Source: Cellvibrio sp. KY-YJ-3 (GTDB lineage: Bacteria; Pseudomonadota; Gammaproteobacteria; Pseudomonadales; Cellvibrionaceae). Taken from it: a DNA stretch of 64,000 nucleotides. Positions within the stretch are counted from its first letter, which is position 1. The number at the start of each line of letters is the position of its first letter. Where the stretch lies: the NCBI RefSeq assembly GCF_008806955.1, contig NZ_CP031727.1, positions 3,858,001-3,922,000 of the forward strand, read 5' to 3'. The notes under the pieces are model-generated. The model searched no databases. It was not told the DNA's origin and was given only the letters and a program-made list of their open reading frames with translations. The position numbers and the translations under genes were made by a program. Positions 1-9,791 of this stretch are shown here, piece by piece.

Positions 1-798
1 GGTGGATGTGTCCGAGTCATCCAAACGTTTTGCAGTAAGAGTGATTACTGAATCCGGTGTACCGGGTGCGAGTTTTACCCACACGGCAGCGTCGTACTGA
101 TTGCCGCTGGTAAGTGAACCCACGGCAAAGGTCAAGCCATGCCATGCGGCGGTGCGGCCGGAAATTAATGCACTGGCCGAACCGCTGCGTTTATCTGCCG
201 TTGAACGAGTGACAGTGGCGGCAGTAGTTCCCCAATTGGTCAAGCCAGATTCCACACCACCATTTTGTGCAAAATTATTGGCGGGAGCTGACGAAACGGC
301 AGCGCTGCTGGAAGGTGAACTGCTTGCAGGTATTGAACTGGGTGCAACACTTGCGCGCGATGATGAACTGGCTACCGCACCACCACACAAGCTGCCATTG
401 ATGGTTGGGCGCTCGGCGCTGCCACCATTTTTATTCACCTGAAACCCGAAGGAAACCGATTGCCCAGCGGCAATATTTCCATTCCAACTCATATTGGTGG
501 CAGTGTAAGGATTACTGCCAGAGAGATTGGCGTTCCAACTATTCGTTATGCGATTGCTACCGTACTGCCAGTTCACACTCCAATTGTTCACCGCTGCATT
601 AGTATCATTTTTTACGGTGATGCTGGCGGTATAACCCGTTGACCATTCATTGTCCACTGTGTATGTACAGGCAGCGGAGGCCAGATTAGTCATCGCGAGC
701 AGGCTTGCGCCCAAACCAATTACACCGCAACTTTTGCGCAATAATTGCGACAAGGTTGGCGGCAATAAATGGACGGAGTTATTTTGCTTATTCATCAT
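1..798 (-). CDS. Secreted CBM2-linker-CBM22-like protein, 5' part of a probable xylanase (runs off left edge)
   Basis: The minus-strand reading frame is open from an ATGATG start at 798/795, preceded by GGAG, to base 1, so the 3' end lies outside the window. The translation begins with a signal peptide ending near ASA|ACTYT. A CBM2 cellulose-binding module follows (motif WNANLSGSNPYTATNMSW, with Cys near both ends), then a Ser/Ala/Pro linker and a CBM_4_9/CBM22-like module (NNFAQNGGVE, HGLTFAVGSL, YDAAVWVKLAPGTPD). The same module order and near-identical sequence occur in the GH10 xylanase at 3110-4960, so this is a paralogue. The catalytic domain is not visible; GH10 is the likely guess by analogy, but another xylan-active domain is possible. 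Module identification is confident, enzyme class is not. Confidence 0.85.
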   Translation of the reverse strand, partial: MMNKQNNSVHLLPPTLSQLLRKSCGVIGLGASLLAMTNLASAACTYTVDNEWSTGYTASITVKNDTNAAVNNWSVNWQYGSNRITNSWNANLSGSNPYTATNMSWNGNIAAGQSVSFGFQVNKNGGSAERPTINGSLCGGAVASSSSRASVAPSSIPASSSPSSSAAVSSAPANNFAQNGGVESGLTNWGTTAATVTRSTADKRSGSASALISGRTAAWHGLTFAVGSLTSGNQYDAAVWVKLAPGTPDSVITLTAKRLDDSDTST

Positions 799-981
799 TA
801 GTCTCCATTGATTAATAAAGTTCTTTTGAGCATTCTTTGTTAAAAAGTGCTTTGTTAATAAGTGCTTTGGTAAAAGCACCGTGTTAAACAGCATTTCTGA
901 TTGTGATCAGATATTTTTTGATTGACCGAGCCGATATTTCTATAATTTGATTGGATAAGTTTATAAATTGATTAAATGGCT

Positions 982-3003
982 TTATGGATTAATTCGATAA
1001 TAATCAAAATCCACATAACCCCCGGTAGCTTGGGTGGCATAATTAAATAACGCAAAGCGATAGCCCATAAAATGCTTGAGGTCGTAAGTCATGCGTAGGG
1101 TGTTGCCGATTACCGTCCAGTTATTGCCATCCAGGCTGTAATAAAATTTCGCCTGATCTGTTTGATTGCGAAAATCCATGTCGATACGGAAATAAACACG
1201 ATCCTGATACAAACCAATACGCGTAATTTCCTGTGGTGTACCTGACGTGGTATCCACCATCACAATGGATTTATTGCCGTTGGATTTATTCACACCCACA
1301 AAACCATAACGCGCTTGCAGTGCACCCAAGCCTGCGTAATCGCCATCTTTCATCGCTGCCGTTTCCAGTGCGATACGCGCGGAACTCTGTGGGCCGAAAG
1401 TGCGCTGCGTAAGCGTGTTGCGTGTAAACTCAAAAGTGGAATCCAGACGCTTATTGGTGATGCGCAAAAAACCCGGGCGCGCGAGCAGTGACCAAGCGGA
1501 ATTATCCGGGTTGTGATTCCATTGCCATTGCAGTGGCAATGTTGCTGAACCCTGCGAGCCCTGATTGAACTCATCGCTGGTTACAATGCCGTTTAGGGCT
1601 TTATTTTCGACAGTGAAGCCCAACTTTTGCGGCACTTTTCCACTCACACCTATTACCGGCCAACCGTCTTGCCAGCTCACGGGCACCAAATAAGGAATAC
1701 GCCCTACTGCGCCGCTATCGCGAAATAAATAGGCGTACCAATTACCAGTAGGAGTGTCGATTAACCCACCCTGCGCCACACCTTGATCCTGTAAGGCGAC
1801 ACGCCCTTCATAAGGCCCGGTTAAATTTGTGGCACGGAAAATTAATTGTGTGCGCGATTTTCCCGAGGGCCAGGTGATTAATGAAATGTAATAGCGGCCA
1901 TTGATTTTTTGCAGGTGCGTACCTTCGGGGCGCACAATAAAATTGGTTCCTGCCACCGCAGAGGATTTAGCAATAATGGTTTGATTTAAACCGCCTGTTT
2001 TAATTGCCGAAGCATCCGCCGTGAGTTCAATAATTTTTATATCATCAATACCGTAAGCCAAAAATGCGCGACCATTTTCAAAAAATAACGAGGCGTCGTG
2101 ATACACACCATTCAAGGCGGAAACCGACCAAGGGCCGCGTTCAATATTATTGGTTTTGTAGATATAGGTTTTATTGGTGGTATAAGAAAAGGTGCTCACA
2201 TAATAAATGCCGTTCACGTAGCGGATACTGCTTGCCCATGAACCCTTGCTGTAGGCGTTTTGGCCATTTTCCAAATTGAGCGCGCTGGTGTTATCCAATG
2301 TGGTGTAGGCGTAATTTACCAATGACCAATTCACCAGATCAGTGGATTTCATAATCGGTACACCAGGGCTCATGTGCATGGTGGTACTGCTCATGTAATA
2401 GGTATTACCGACACGAATTACCGATGGATCGGGAATATCGGCCCAAATATTCGGATTGCTCGCTTCAATCAAACTAATAGCGGAATACGAACTGCTAGTG
2501 ACCACCGACGAGAGTGTGGATGATGCAACAGAAGTGACAACTGAAGAATTTACTGATGAGCGCAGTGACGATATTGCAGAGGAAGCAGCGGATGACACTG
2601 GTACAGAATTGCCACAGAGCGCTCCGCTAACCTGCGGAATTTCTGCGGCCGCCGAACCCTTGGTGCCTTGAAAACCAAACTCTACGGTTTGATTCGGTTG
2701 AATACTGCTGTTCCAACTTAACTGTGTTGCTGAATAAGGGTTACTGCCCGAGACATTGGCATTCCAACTGTTACTGATGCGGTTATCACCAGCGTATTGC
2801 CAATTCACTGCCCAGCCATTGATAGCAGCTGTCGTATTATTGGTAATTTTTATCGCCGCTGTAAAACCGTTGTTCCATTGATTGGTAACTTGGTATTGGC
2901 AGCTTGCGTTTGCATTCCACGCAAAAAATAATGCACATAAACTGCTAGAAATTTTTGCAAATTGCGCCGCATGGCGAACACTTGCCTTGATAGTAGTAAA
3001 CAT
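982..3003 (-). CDS. Secreted CBM2-GH43 beta-xylosidase/alpha-L-arabinofuranosidase-type enzyme
   Basis: This 673-residue protein has a signal peptide (about 1-34), a CBM2 module (35-131, Cys35 and Cys130 able to form the family disulfide) and a Ser/Val linker (about 135-178). A GH43 five-bladed propeller follows (about 183-465), then a C-terminal beta-sandwich (about 470-673) like those of xylosidase/arabinofuranosidase members. Expected GH43 acids are visible: Asp192 in IPDPSVIR (base), Asp303 in YHDASLF (modulator) and Glu360 in RPEGTHL (acid). The opening [15 protein letters not shown]...STTMHMSPG pattern resembles GH43 subfamily 12. It probably removes arabinose or xylose from xylan outside the cell. 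The start has an AGGGTGA ribosome site. It lies 106 bp after the xylanase in the same direction, so co-expression is plausible. The exact substrate cannot be read from sequence. Confidence 0.92.
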   Translation of the reverse strand: MFTTIKASVRHAAQFAKISSSLCALFFAWNANASCQYQVTNQWNNGFTAAIKITNNTTAAINGWAVNWQYAGDNRISNSWNANVSGSNPYSATQLSWNSSIQPNQTVEFGFQGTKGSAAAEIPQVSGALCGNSVPVSSAASSAISSLRSSVNSSVVTSVASSTLSSVVTSSSYSAISLIEASNPNIWADIPDPSVIRVGNTYYMSSTTMHMSPGVPIMKSTDLVNWSLVNYAYTTLDNTSALNLENGQNAYSKGSWASSIRYVNGIYYVSTFSYTTNKTYIYKTNNIERGPWSVSALNGVYHDASLFFENGRAFLAYGIDDIKIIELTADASAIKTGGLNQTIIAKSSAVAGTNFIVRPEGTHLQKINGRYYISLITWPSGKSRTQLIFRATNLTGPYEGRVALQDQGVAQGGLIDTPTGNWYAYLFRDSGAVGRIPYLVPVSWQDGWPVIGVSGKVPQKLGFTVENKALNGIVTSDEFNQGSQGSATLPLQWQWNHNPDNSAWSLLARPGFLRITNKRLDSTFEFTRNTLTQRTFGPQSSARIALETAAMKDGDYAGLGALQARYGFVGVNKSNGNKSIVMVDTTSGTPQEITRIGLYQDRVYFRIDMDFRNQTDQAKFYYSLDGNNWTVIGNTLRMTYDLKHFMGYRFALFNYATQATGGYVDFDYYRINP

Positions 3004-3109
3004 GGGAATTCACCCTGATTATTGTTAAATGGGCGTGGTTTAACCAAGGGTGTGATCCACAAAATCCATTTTATGGATCACAGCAAAGCTGGTTTACTTG
3101 TTAGCCTGG

Positions 3110-4960
3110 TTATTTATTAATGTAATTGTTTAGCAACCAGGTCATTGCAGGGCGTGGCGTACCGTTTTCGGAAATCAAGCCGGAGCCTTCAATCCAGGTT
3201 CTGCCGTTGACATAGCCCCAAATGGTGATGCCCTTAACCTGTGGGTGATCCCAAAATACCGGGAAGTGCGCCTGGAAGTTCTGCAGCTGAACCTGGTCAT
3301 TGGTATCGCCAATATCGTATTCAGAAATATAAATAGGCTTACCTACTTGATTCCAAATATTGTCGATTGCCGTTTTCACTTGCGCGGCGGTCATCCCCTT
3401 CAATTCGTGCGCTTGCAGGCCGACTGCATCTATGTAGTTGCCTTGCGCTTTGGCGAGCGCAATAAACTCATTGTGCTGCCAGCGAATATTGTTGTAGTCG
3501 TTGAGGATAAGAATGGAGTTGGGGCAATATTGGCGCGCTAATTGGAATACACGTTGAATCCAGTTATTGCCATACGCCCGCTGTGCATAACCCGCTGGTT
3601 GATGGCCGGGCACTGCTTCGTTCACCACATCGATCATTGCGGTATCCGGGTAGCGGGCGCAGTAATCGCGAATCCACTCTTCAATTTCTGCAGCAGTTTC
3701 CGTCGCACTCAAATTGTTGAGCCATGAAGGCGACTGCGCACCCCATATAAAGGTGTGTGCTTTTACTGGGATATTGTGTTGGCGTGCGTAGGCATAAATG
3801 CGATCAACCGGCGCCCAGTTGTACACATCGCGGGTACCTTCCACTGAGCCCCACTTGCCTTCATTTTCGCCGGTAATTTGATTCCAGTAATTAATGAAGT
3901 CAGAGCGAACTGCACCTGAGGTGGTGATATTGCCGATAAATTTGCGTGTGGTGCCGCCCGTTGAGCTGCTGCTGGAACTGCTACTGGACGAAGCCGCTTG
4001 CCCACCGATGGAGAAATCATCCGCGTAGTAACTTACCGTGGTGCTTTCGCCTTCAATAATAAAATGTTGGAACCCGGTGGTGCCGCTTTGGGTGTAATAA
4101 CCTTGCAACAAACGCCACTCAGTGGATGATGCCGTCACGGTAGAGACACGGGTGTATTCGTTGTAGGTTGTGCTGTCGCTATCATCCAGACGTTTGCCGG
4201 TGAGGTGGATAACACTGTCAGGTGTGCCCGGTGCCAATTTCACCCACACCGCTACATCGTACTGGTTGCCACTGACCAATGAACCCACATTGAAGGTAAT
4301 GCCGTGCCAGTTGGCAGTGCGGCCGGAAATTAACGCACTCGCAGCACCGCTGCGTTTGTCTTGTGTGCTGCGCGTAACTGTTGCTGCGGTACTGCCCCAA
4401 TTGGTCAAATTATTTTCCACACCGCCATTTTGCGCAAAATTGTTCGCAGGAACGGTATAACCACCGGATGAAGATGAACTGCTGGAAGTGCCTGGCATAG
4501 AACTGGGCACTGAGCTTGAAGACGGCGGCACTGAGCTGGGTGCTGAACTTGCCGATGAAGTTGTTGCACCACCACAGGCGGCGCCATTTACACTGGGGCG
4601 CTCGGCAGGTGCACCATTTTTATTACCCTGAAAACCGAAGGTGACAGATTGGCCCACGGCGATGCTGCCGTTCCATGCCATGTTGGTTGCTGAATAAGGG
4701 TTGGAGCCAGAAAAATTGGCATTCCAGCCACTGGCCATACGGTTGTTCACATATTGCCAATTCACATTCCAATTATTAATGGGCGCACCCGTATCATTTT
4801 TAATAGTGATGTTGGCAACAAAACCGGTATTCCATTCACTTTCAATGGCGTAGGTACATGCCGCCATACTGGTTTGCGACAGCGCCGCAAGTGCGACACC
4901 AGCACCAATCAGCGCACAGGAGCGCTTGACTGTGTGGGTAATAAAGTTTGTTTTGTACAT
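3110..4960 (-). CDS. Secreted GH10 endo-beta-1,4-xylanase with CBM2 and CBM22-like modules
   Basis: The 616-residue protein hydrolyses internal beta-1,4 bonds of xylan. Domains in order: signal peptide (1-34), CBM2 (35-129), Ser/Pro linker (132-168), CBM_4_9/CBM22-like module (about 171-320), poly-Ser linker (323-332) and GH10 barrel (about 338-615). The acid/base is Glu447 in DVVNEAVP and the nucleophile is Glu546 in YISEYDIGD. Substrate-site markers KAHTFIWG and TIWGYVNGRTW are intact. The start is preceded by GGAG nine bases upstream. The CBMs should hold the enzyme on plant cell wall. The gene is followed by the GH43 gene and a paralogue of its own N-terminal half, and preceded by an AraC-type regulator on the same strand. 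The GH10 assignment is secure. Confidence 0.96.
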   Translation of the reverse strand: MYKTNFITHTVKRSCALIGAGVALAALSQTSMAACTYAIESEWNTGFVANITIKNDTGAPINNWNVNWQYVNNRMASGWNANFSGSNPYSATNMAWNGSIAVGQSVTFGFQGNKNGAPAERPSVNGAACGGATTSSASSAPSSVPPSSSSVPSSMPGTSSSSSSSGGYTVPANNFAQNGGVENNLTNWGSTAATVTRSTQDKRSGAASALISGRTANWHGITFNVGSLVSGNQYDVAVWVKLAPGTPDSVIHLTGKRLDDSDSTTYNEYTRVSTVTASSTEWRLLQGYYTQSGTTGFQHFIIEGESTTVSYYADDFSIGGQAASSSSSSSSSSTGGTTRKFIGNITTSGAVRSDFINYWNQITGENEGKWGSVEGTRDVYNWAPVDRIYAYARQHNIPVKAHTFIWGAQSPSWLNNLSATETAAEIEEWIRDYCARYPDTAMIDVVNEAVPGHQPAGYAQRAYGNNWIQRVFQLARQYCPNSILILNDYNNIRWQHNEFIALAKAQGNYIDAVGLQAHELKGMTAAQVKTAIDNIWNQVGKPIYISEYDIGDTNDQVQLQNFQAHFPVFWDHPQVKGITIWGYVNGRTWIEGSGLISENGTPRPAMTWLLNNYINK

Positions 4961-5357
4961 AGTGTTAATCTCCGCTTTTTATTAGTCGAATACCCGGTGC
5001 ACATGTAAAAAAACCTGCGCAAAAAAACAGGCTGTGCACTAGCTCCTTGATGTTAATCACAATGAGTAAAATAGAGCTGCTCAGCAGTAACCCAAGGCTA
5101 TTGCTGAAGCGCGAGAATAGGTAAGCGGAGCAGAAAAAAATGGAATTATTGAAAGATTTTTTAAGAAATGTAAAAAGTTGAAGGTTTGCTGTAATTATTT
5201 TAATGTAAATTTAAACGACAAATTGCAAAATGATAACTAGTTTGTAGTGCATTTCCTTGCTGTGAAACGACGCATCTGTTACAGCTGTCTGTTACAGAAT
5301 ATTTATAAAAAATATCGAAAAAAATAAAACCAACATCACATCAACGTGAAACTAATA
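4961..5357. promoter_or_regulatory. Non-coding, AT-rich 397-bp upstream region of the xylanase gene
   Basis: No credible gene lies here. The stretch separates the end of the AraC-type gene from the xylanase start and must hold the xylanase promoter (minus strand). It is AT-rich between about 5140 and 5360. The clearest motif is a direct repeat of CTGTTACAG at 5276-5284 and 5289-5297, about 320 bp upstream of the xylanase start codon. A short CCTG/CAGG stem sits near 5010-5030. Confidence 0.5.
5276..5297. repeat. Direct repeat of CTGTTACAG, possible activator site
   Basis: Two identical 9-mers, starting 13 bp apart, lie between the AraC-type regulator gene and the xylanase gene. AraC-family proteins often bind paired direct repeats, so this is a candidate site for the neighbouring regulator. 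The repeat is seen; its role is inferred. Confidence 0.35.
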
Positions 5358-6518
5358 TCAAGACAGCTCTTTAATGGGATACAAGGCTTTAAAGGTTTTA
5401 GGCACACAACCATATTCCGCTTTAAATAATTTATTGAAATAAGACACATTGTTGTAACCCACCAAATACGCAATTTCCGATACGTTCGCCTCTTCATTTT
5501 CCGACAGCAAGCGCGCCGCCTCGGTCAAACGTAATTTATTTAAATAAGCGGTGAAGGTAAGCCCCAACTCCTCTTTTAAAATGTCATTAATTTTGGTGCG
5601 GTTGGTTCCCAGCGTGGTTGCCGCGATTTCCAAACTCAACTCAGGGTTGGCGTATTCCGTTGCCATAAACCGCAACACTGCACTTTTTTCTTTATCTTTT
5701 TGTGGCGCTATAGATAGTTTTTTATACGCCATCAAGGGCTGATCCAACCTGACCCTTTCGCGAATATCCACGGTTAATACCGCCACATAGCGACGCAATA
5801 AAACAATCAAGAACACAACCCACAACAGCACTACCAGCGCTATCGCTACATAGAGATAGGTAAAATTATTACCGAGCAACTGCACATCGGTTATTTTTAC
5901 GTAGGAAGGAGTATTGAGCGGGCTTTGCAGCGAATTTACCCAGGCGAACCCCATGGTTTTATCCAAGCGGTAGCCGGTATCACTGTGCTCAAAGCCATAG
6001 CGCCCCAACCACCAATAAGGAGTGTCCAATTCATCAAATTGGATATTGATGGTGGCCCAATCATGACTGCATGAGAAAGCCGTAGAGGACACGCGGCGGG
6101 TTATGGGTTTATTAATATCGGTGACTTTGTCATCAAAACTAAACAGGGCAAATAGCAGCACATTTTTGGGGTCGCACAACACCTTAAACGACACGCTGCT
6201 GAATTGTGTAAGGTCAACCACTTTTTGGGGCTGTGCAGAATCCATAAACGCAATGGTGTAATGGGTATAGGGAAAGGGTTTGTGCGGGTCAAGAAAAAAC
6301 TCGTATTCAACAGTCCCTACTTCATTCTTAAGGGAGAGACGGGTTTTGCCATCGGGGACTTTGGGCTCCACTGCGGAATGCCATAAATAATTGCCATCGC
6401 GCGCGGGAAACAGTGATGCCGTCAACTGTGATTTGGAGGCGCCCAGCTGCAACAACGCAGCCGAAAGCAGAAGCAGTGCAATAAAAGCGGCGAGTGCATT
6501 TTTATAAAACGTCAACAT
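5358..6518 (-). CDS. Membrane-anchored AraC-family transcriptional regulator
   Basis: The 386-residue protein has an N-terminal membrane segment (about 8-27) and a probable periplasmic beta-rich region (about 30-210). A second hydrophobic segment follows (about 216-240, YLYVAIALVVLLWVVFLIVLL), then a cytoplasmic AraC/XylS DNA-binding domain (about 275-385) with the second helix-turn-helix motif VSEIAYLVGYNNVSYFNKLFK. The layout suggests direct sensing of a periplasmic signal, probably a sugar or oligosaccharide, coupled to DNA binding. It lies next to the xylanase cluster on the same strand, so control of xylan-degrading genes is a reasonable inference, not shown. The ATG at 6518 starts the first membrane segment directly. 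Confidence 0.88.
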   Translation of the reverse strand: MLTFYKNALAAFIALLLLSAALLQLGASKSQLTASLFPARDGNYLWHSAVEPKVPDGKTRLSLKNEVGTVEYEFFLDPHKPFPYTHYTIAFMDSAQPQKVVDLTQFSSVSFKVLCDPKNVLLFALFSFDDKVTDINKPITRRVSSTAFSCSHDWATINIQFDELDTPYWWLGRYGFEHSDTGYRLDKTMGFAWVNSLQSPLNTPSYVKITDVQLLGNNFTYLYVAIALVVLLWVVFLIVLLRRYVAVLTVDIRERVRLDQPLMAYKKLSIAPQKDKEKSAVLRFMATEYANPELSLEIAATTLGTNRTKINDILKEELGLTFTAYLNKLRLTEAARLLSENEEANVSEIAYLVGYNNVSYFNKLFKAEYGCVPKTFKALYPIKELS

Positions 6519-6901
6519 GATTAAAAGTGGCCATTAAGTTTATGCAAAATACCCCAGCGCTATTTCCATAGCTGCTGCAAACAGTGGGTGCGCGCCTCAC
6601 CCATTACCACAACCCACAGCCAGCTACTGTGATAACACAGGCCAGCAGCGACAGGCGGTAATAAATTGTTATGGGAATCAATGCAATTAAACGAAAACTT
6701 TTATTATGTTGACCGAATAAAAACCAGCCGAATTTACCTATGAAAGAATTACTTTGCCTATAAAAAGAATGAACCGCGTATAGGCAACTGCGCAGGCAGG
6801 AGTGCATAGGATTTTATCGCGAGGCAAAGGTACCACCGATACCAGAGCAAATGCACCCACTGGGTAAATATTTTTTAACTAACAAAAATCACCGGAGCGA
6901 C
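6519..6901. other. Intergenic stretch of 383 bp without a convincing gene
   Basis: This lies between the 3' end of the binding-protein gene (6902) and the AraC-type gene start (6518). A 67-codon minus-strand frame at 6604-6807 has no recognisable family, no good ribosome site and unusual composition. I treat the stretch as the AraC-type gene promoter plus the 3' region of its neighbour. Confidence 0.4.
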
Positions 6902-8173
6902 TTACTGCACTTGGGACAATACTTTTTCCACATCAACACCAAAAATCATTACCCCCAATGGTTCAAATTTTTGGATGGTGTAAAGCGGCACACTCAGCTG
7001 TAATTGGAAGCGCTTGGTGGATTCATCGTAACTAATATCGCCAAAAATAAGGCTGTTGGCCGGCTTGTTGTAAGCGCGAATAAATTTCTCTTCATCGCCC
7101 TGCCAGTAATCCGAGGTCATATCGCTAATCGCCACATTAAGGCCGCGCTTGTCGGTCACTATGACCTCGGTGATCATATCCGGCGCCTGTTTTTTCATTT
7201 CGCGCAGCTCCGCAGAGAGCGGTTGATTGACCAATTCAATAGAGTAGGCAAAATCATTTTCTGCGAAAGCGTGTATCCATTGTTTATCGCGCGCATTAAT
7301 TTCCTGCTGGCTCAATTTCGCGCTGGTTTTATTCGCCGCAACCAGCGCAGGCTCCAAACTGGGCAAGCGTTTCCAGCGCTCAATTTTTCGCCCGAGTAAT
7401 TCTTTTATTTGTAACTGCTCGTAATCGGTTACTACAAAATTAACCGATGAGCAGCGCGTGATATGGCGATTGAATTCCACCAAAAAGCCTGGGTTCTGGT
7501 TTAAAAACTGTTCATTAAAGTAAACACCGAGCGGCACATAGCGAAAGAAGCGCGACTGGAAGTGATTCACATCCATATTCAGCTCTTTGCTCGCCTGTAT
7601 AAAATGTTCACGGTCAGCAAGAATCACATCAATACGTTTGGACTGTAGCATTTTGATGAGCTGGGGCAGATTATTGCCACTCATCTCCACCTTGTAACCC
7701 GCCTCGGCGAGCCAGGTCTCCTGCTGGCTGCCCAAAATGGAACCCAGCCTGTACCCCTCACGCCAGGATTCGGGAGCGATAGTGTCATTGCGCCAAAACC
7801 AGTACCAATTTTCCAATACCAAAGGCGATGACAATACCGCATAAGGGTCAATTTGACGCATGGGAATGGCGGTGAAAAAGCCATCAATACGGTTGCTTTT
7901 TACATCCTGATAGGCGCGCCGCCAGGGCATGATTTGTACCGCATATTCGCGCTGCATATGGTTAAAAATACACTGTAAGTGTGGCAGCAGGTTCTGCTCA
8001 TAACCCGTGGCCGAGTCAGCACTAAAGGCAGAGGAGATATTAGTGGCTAAATTAATAACCGCGTCGGGTTTTCCGGGAGAGTCCAGCGGGGTATCGGCGG
8101 CAATACTTGATTCAGCCAATGCACCACCTGCCCACAGGGAAATCGCGATGAATACCAACAACAGTGACCGCAT
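6902..8173 (-). CDS. Secreted solute-binding (SBP_bac_3-like) protein with a C-terminal PDC-like sensor region
   Basis: The frame is open to 8632, but the upstream part overlaps cobQ. The ATG at 8173 has a GGGAG ribosome site and begins a clear signal peptide (MRSLLLVFIAISLWAGGALA), giving 423 residues. The first part (about 40-265) reads like a family 3 periplasmic binding protein (PWRRAYQDVKSNRIDGFF, GSILGSQQETWLAEAGY, KRIDVILADREHF). The C-terminal part (about 290-420) resembles a PDC/Cache-like ligand domain (VTDKRGLNVAISDMTSDYWQ ... PLGVMIFGVDVEKVL). No membrane anchor or output domain follows, so it is a free periplasmic protein of unknown ligand. A partner histidine kinase or diguanylate cyclase may lie elsewhere. 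The domain calls are moderately sure. Confidence 0.75.
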   Translation of the reverse strand: MRSLLLVFIAISLWAGGALAESSIAADTPLDSPGKPDAVINLATNISSAFSADSATGYEQNLLPHLQCIFNHMQREYAVQIMPWRRAYQDVKSNRIDGFFTAIPMRQIDPYAVLSSPLVLENWYWFWRNDTIAPESWREGYRLGSILGSQQETWLAEAGYKVEMSGNNLPQLIKMLQSKRIDVILADREHFIQASKELNMDVNHFQSRFFRYVPLGVYFNEQFLNQNPGFLVEFNRHITRCSSVNFVVTDYEQLQIKELLGRKIERWKRLPSLEPALVAANKTSAKLSQQEINARDKQWIHAFAENDFAYSIELVNQPLSAELREMKKQAPDMITEVIVTDKRGLNVAISDMTSDYWQGDEEKFIRAYNKPANSLIFGDISYDESTKRFQLQLSVPLYTIQKFEPLGVMIFGVDVEKVLSQVQ

Positions 8174-8279
8174 AACAAAGCTCCCGCCCATTCTGTCGCC
8201 ATCCGCACAGTAATGATAATACCCAGAGAAAAGATTATAGATTGGATGTGCCGCTATGCCATTCTGATGACTGGCGCAA

Positions 8280-9791
8280 CTAGGGGACAGAAGAGAACTG
8301 CTGCAAAAAGTCGCTGCGCAGTGCCGTTTCGGTGGCGCTCGCAAGGCGGGCGATGGAGTCCTCGCGCTGCTGATTGATGTCCAACCTGGTTGCAGATTCT
8401 GCACCAGCCCACGCCAGCAGTTTCTGCAGTGCAGCGGGCTGATCAAATAATCCGTGCAAGTAGGTGCCCATAATCGCACCGTCGTCACTGAAAGCACCAT
8501 CGGGTACTTGTTTGTCGGCGCCATCATTAGAGCAATTGAAATAACACGCCGGTTGCAATAACGCGGCACCGCGACTGATGCCAGTGTGAATTTCATAACC
8601 GGCGAGCACAGTGTGTTTGTCCCACAATACACCGGTGCGCTGTTGCAATATTTTTTCTTCGGTCAGTTCAGTGCTGAGCGCCAAATACCCCAACCCGAGG
8701 GATGTACCCGGTGCAGATTCCACACCTTTGGGGTCGGCAATCGTTTCGCCCAGCATTTGAAAACCACCGCAAATACCGATTAGCTTTCCGCCATAACGCA
8801 GGTGTTTTTGAAGTTGTACATCCCAACCTTGCGCGCGCAAAAACTGCAAATCGGCACGGGTATTTTTGCTGCCGGGAATAATTACCAAGTCGCACGCAGG
8901 AATGGGTTGATTGGGCCCAACCCAGTGAAAATTAATCTGTGGGTGCAAACGCAGTGCGTCAAAATCGGTGTGATTGGAAATACGCGGCAACGCGAGCACT
9001 GCTACCTTTAATTGCGCCGCGGTTTTAGGGGCAGATGCGGTGAGCGCGTCCTCCGCATCCAAATACAAACCCTGCAAATAAGGGATCACCCCTAATACCG
9101 GTTTACCGGTTTTTTGCTCCAGCCAATCCAACCCGGATTGCAATAAACCTAAATCGCCGCGAAAGCGATTAATTACAAAACCTATCACTCGTGCTCGCTC
9201 GGATTCACTTAATAATTCCAGTGTGCCGACCAAATGCGCAAACACACCGCCACGATCGATATCCGCAATTAAAATCACCGGGCAATCCACCGCTTCGGCA
9301 AAACCCATATTGGCAATATCGCGGTCGCGCAAATTAATTTCCGCCGGGCTGCCCGCACCTTCTACCAAAATCACATCGTATTGCTGCTGCAAGCGTGCGT
9401 AGGAATCCAATACATAACCCATCGCCTCGGTTTTGTAATCGTGATAAACCGCCGCTTCCATATCGGTGACTGCTTTTCCCTGCACGATTATTTGCGCACG
9501 GGTATCACTGGTGGGTTTGATTAAAATCGGGTTCATATCCGTATGCGGTTCAAGCCCCGCCGCTTGCGCTTGCAGCGCTTGCGCACGGCCAATCTCACCA
9601 CCATCAGTTGTGACAGCGGAATTGAGAGCCATATTTTGCGGTTTAAATGGCACTACCGAAATGCCGCGATTTTTTAAAATACGACACAAAGCCGCCACCA
9701 ACGTGGTTTTACCCGCATCGGAGGTGGTGCCTTGCACCATTAAGGTCTTAGCGCCTTGGATCATTAGGGTTTTGCTAGAGAGGCTTACCAC
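8280..9791 (-). CDS. cobQ: Cobyric acid synthase CobQ
   Basis: CobQ is a cytoplasmic glutamine amidotransferase that amidates four carboxyl groups of adenosylcobyrinic acid a,c-diamide. The 503 residues show the N-terminal ATP-binding region ([42 protein letters not shown]). The C-terminal class I-type glutaminase-like domain has Cys in [12 protein letters not shown] and His in [12 protein letters not shown] chose the GTG start at 9791 because AAGGG lies six bases upstream and it overlaps the end of cobO, suggesting coupled translation. An ATG at 9764 or 9740 is possible. Residues 8-14 (KTLMIQG) and 16-22 (KTLMVQG) form a short tandem duplication. It is likely co-transcribed with cobO. Confidence 0.95.
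   Translation of the reverse strand: MVSLSSKTLMIQGAKTLMVQGTTSDAGKTTLVAALCRILKNRGISVVPFKPQNMALNSAVTTDGGEIGRAQALQAQAAGLEPHTDMNPILIKPTSDTRAQIIVQGKAVTDMEAAVYHDYKTEAMGYVLDSYARLQQQYDVILVEGAGSPAEINLRDRDIANMGFAEAVDCPVILIADIDRGGVFAHLVGTLELLSESERARVIGFVINRFRGDLGLLQSGLDWLEQKTGKPVLGVIPYLQGLYLDAEDALTASAPKTAAQLKVAVLALPRISNHTDFDALRLHPQINFHWVGPNQPIPACDLVIIPGSKNTRADLQFLRAQGWDVQLQKHLRYGGKLIGICGGFQMLGETIADPKGVESAPGTSLGLGYLALSTELTEEKILQQRTGVLWDKHTVLAGYEIHTGISRGAALLQPACYFNCSNDGADKQVPDGAFSDDGAIMGTYLHGLFDQPAALQKLLAWAGAESATRLDINQQREDSIARLASATETALRSDFLQQFSSVP

Noticed and set aside
6604-6807. Minus-strand 67-codon frame in the gap above the AraC-type gene
   Set aside because: No family, no ribosome site, odd amino acid mix; more likely non-coding.
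8174-8632. N-terminal extension of the binding-protein frame
   Set aside because: It overlaps cobQ out of frame and precedes a clear ribosome site and signal peptide at 8173.
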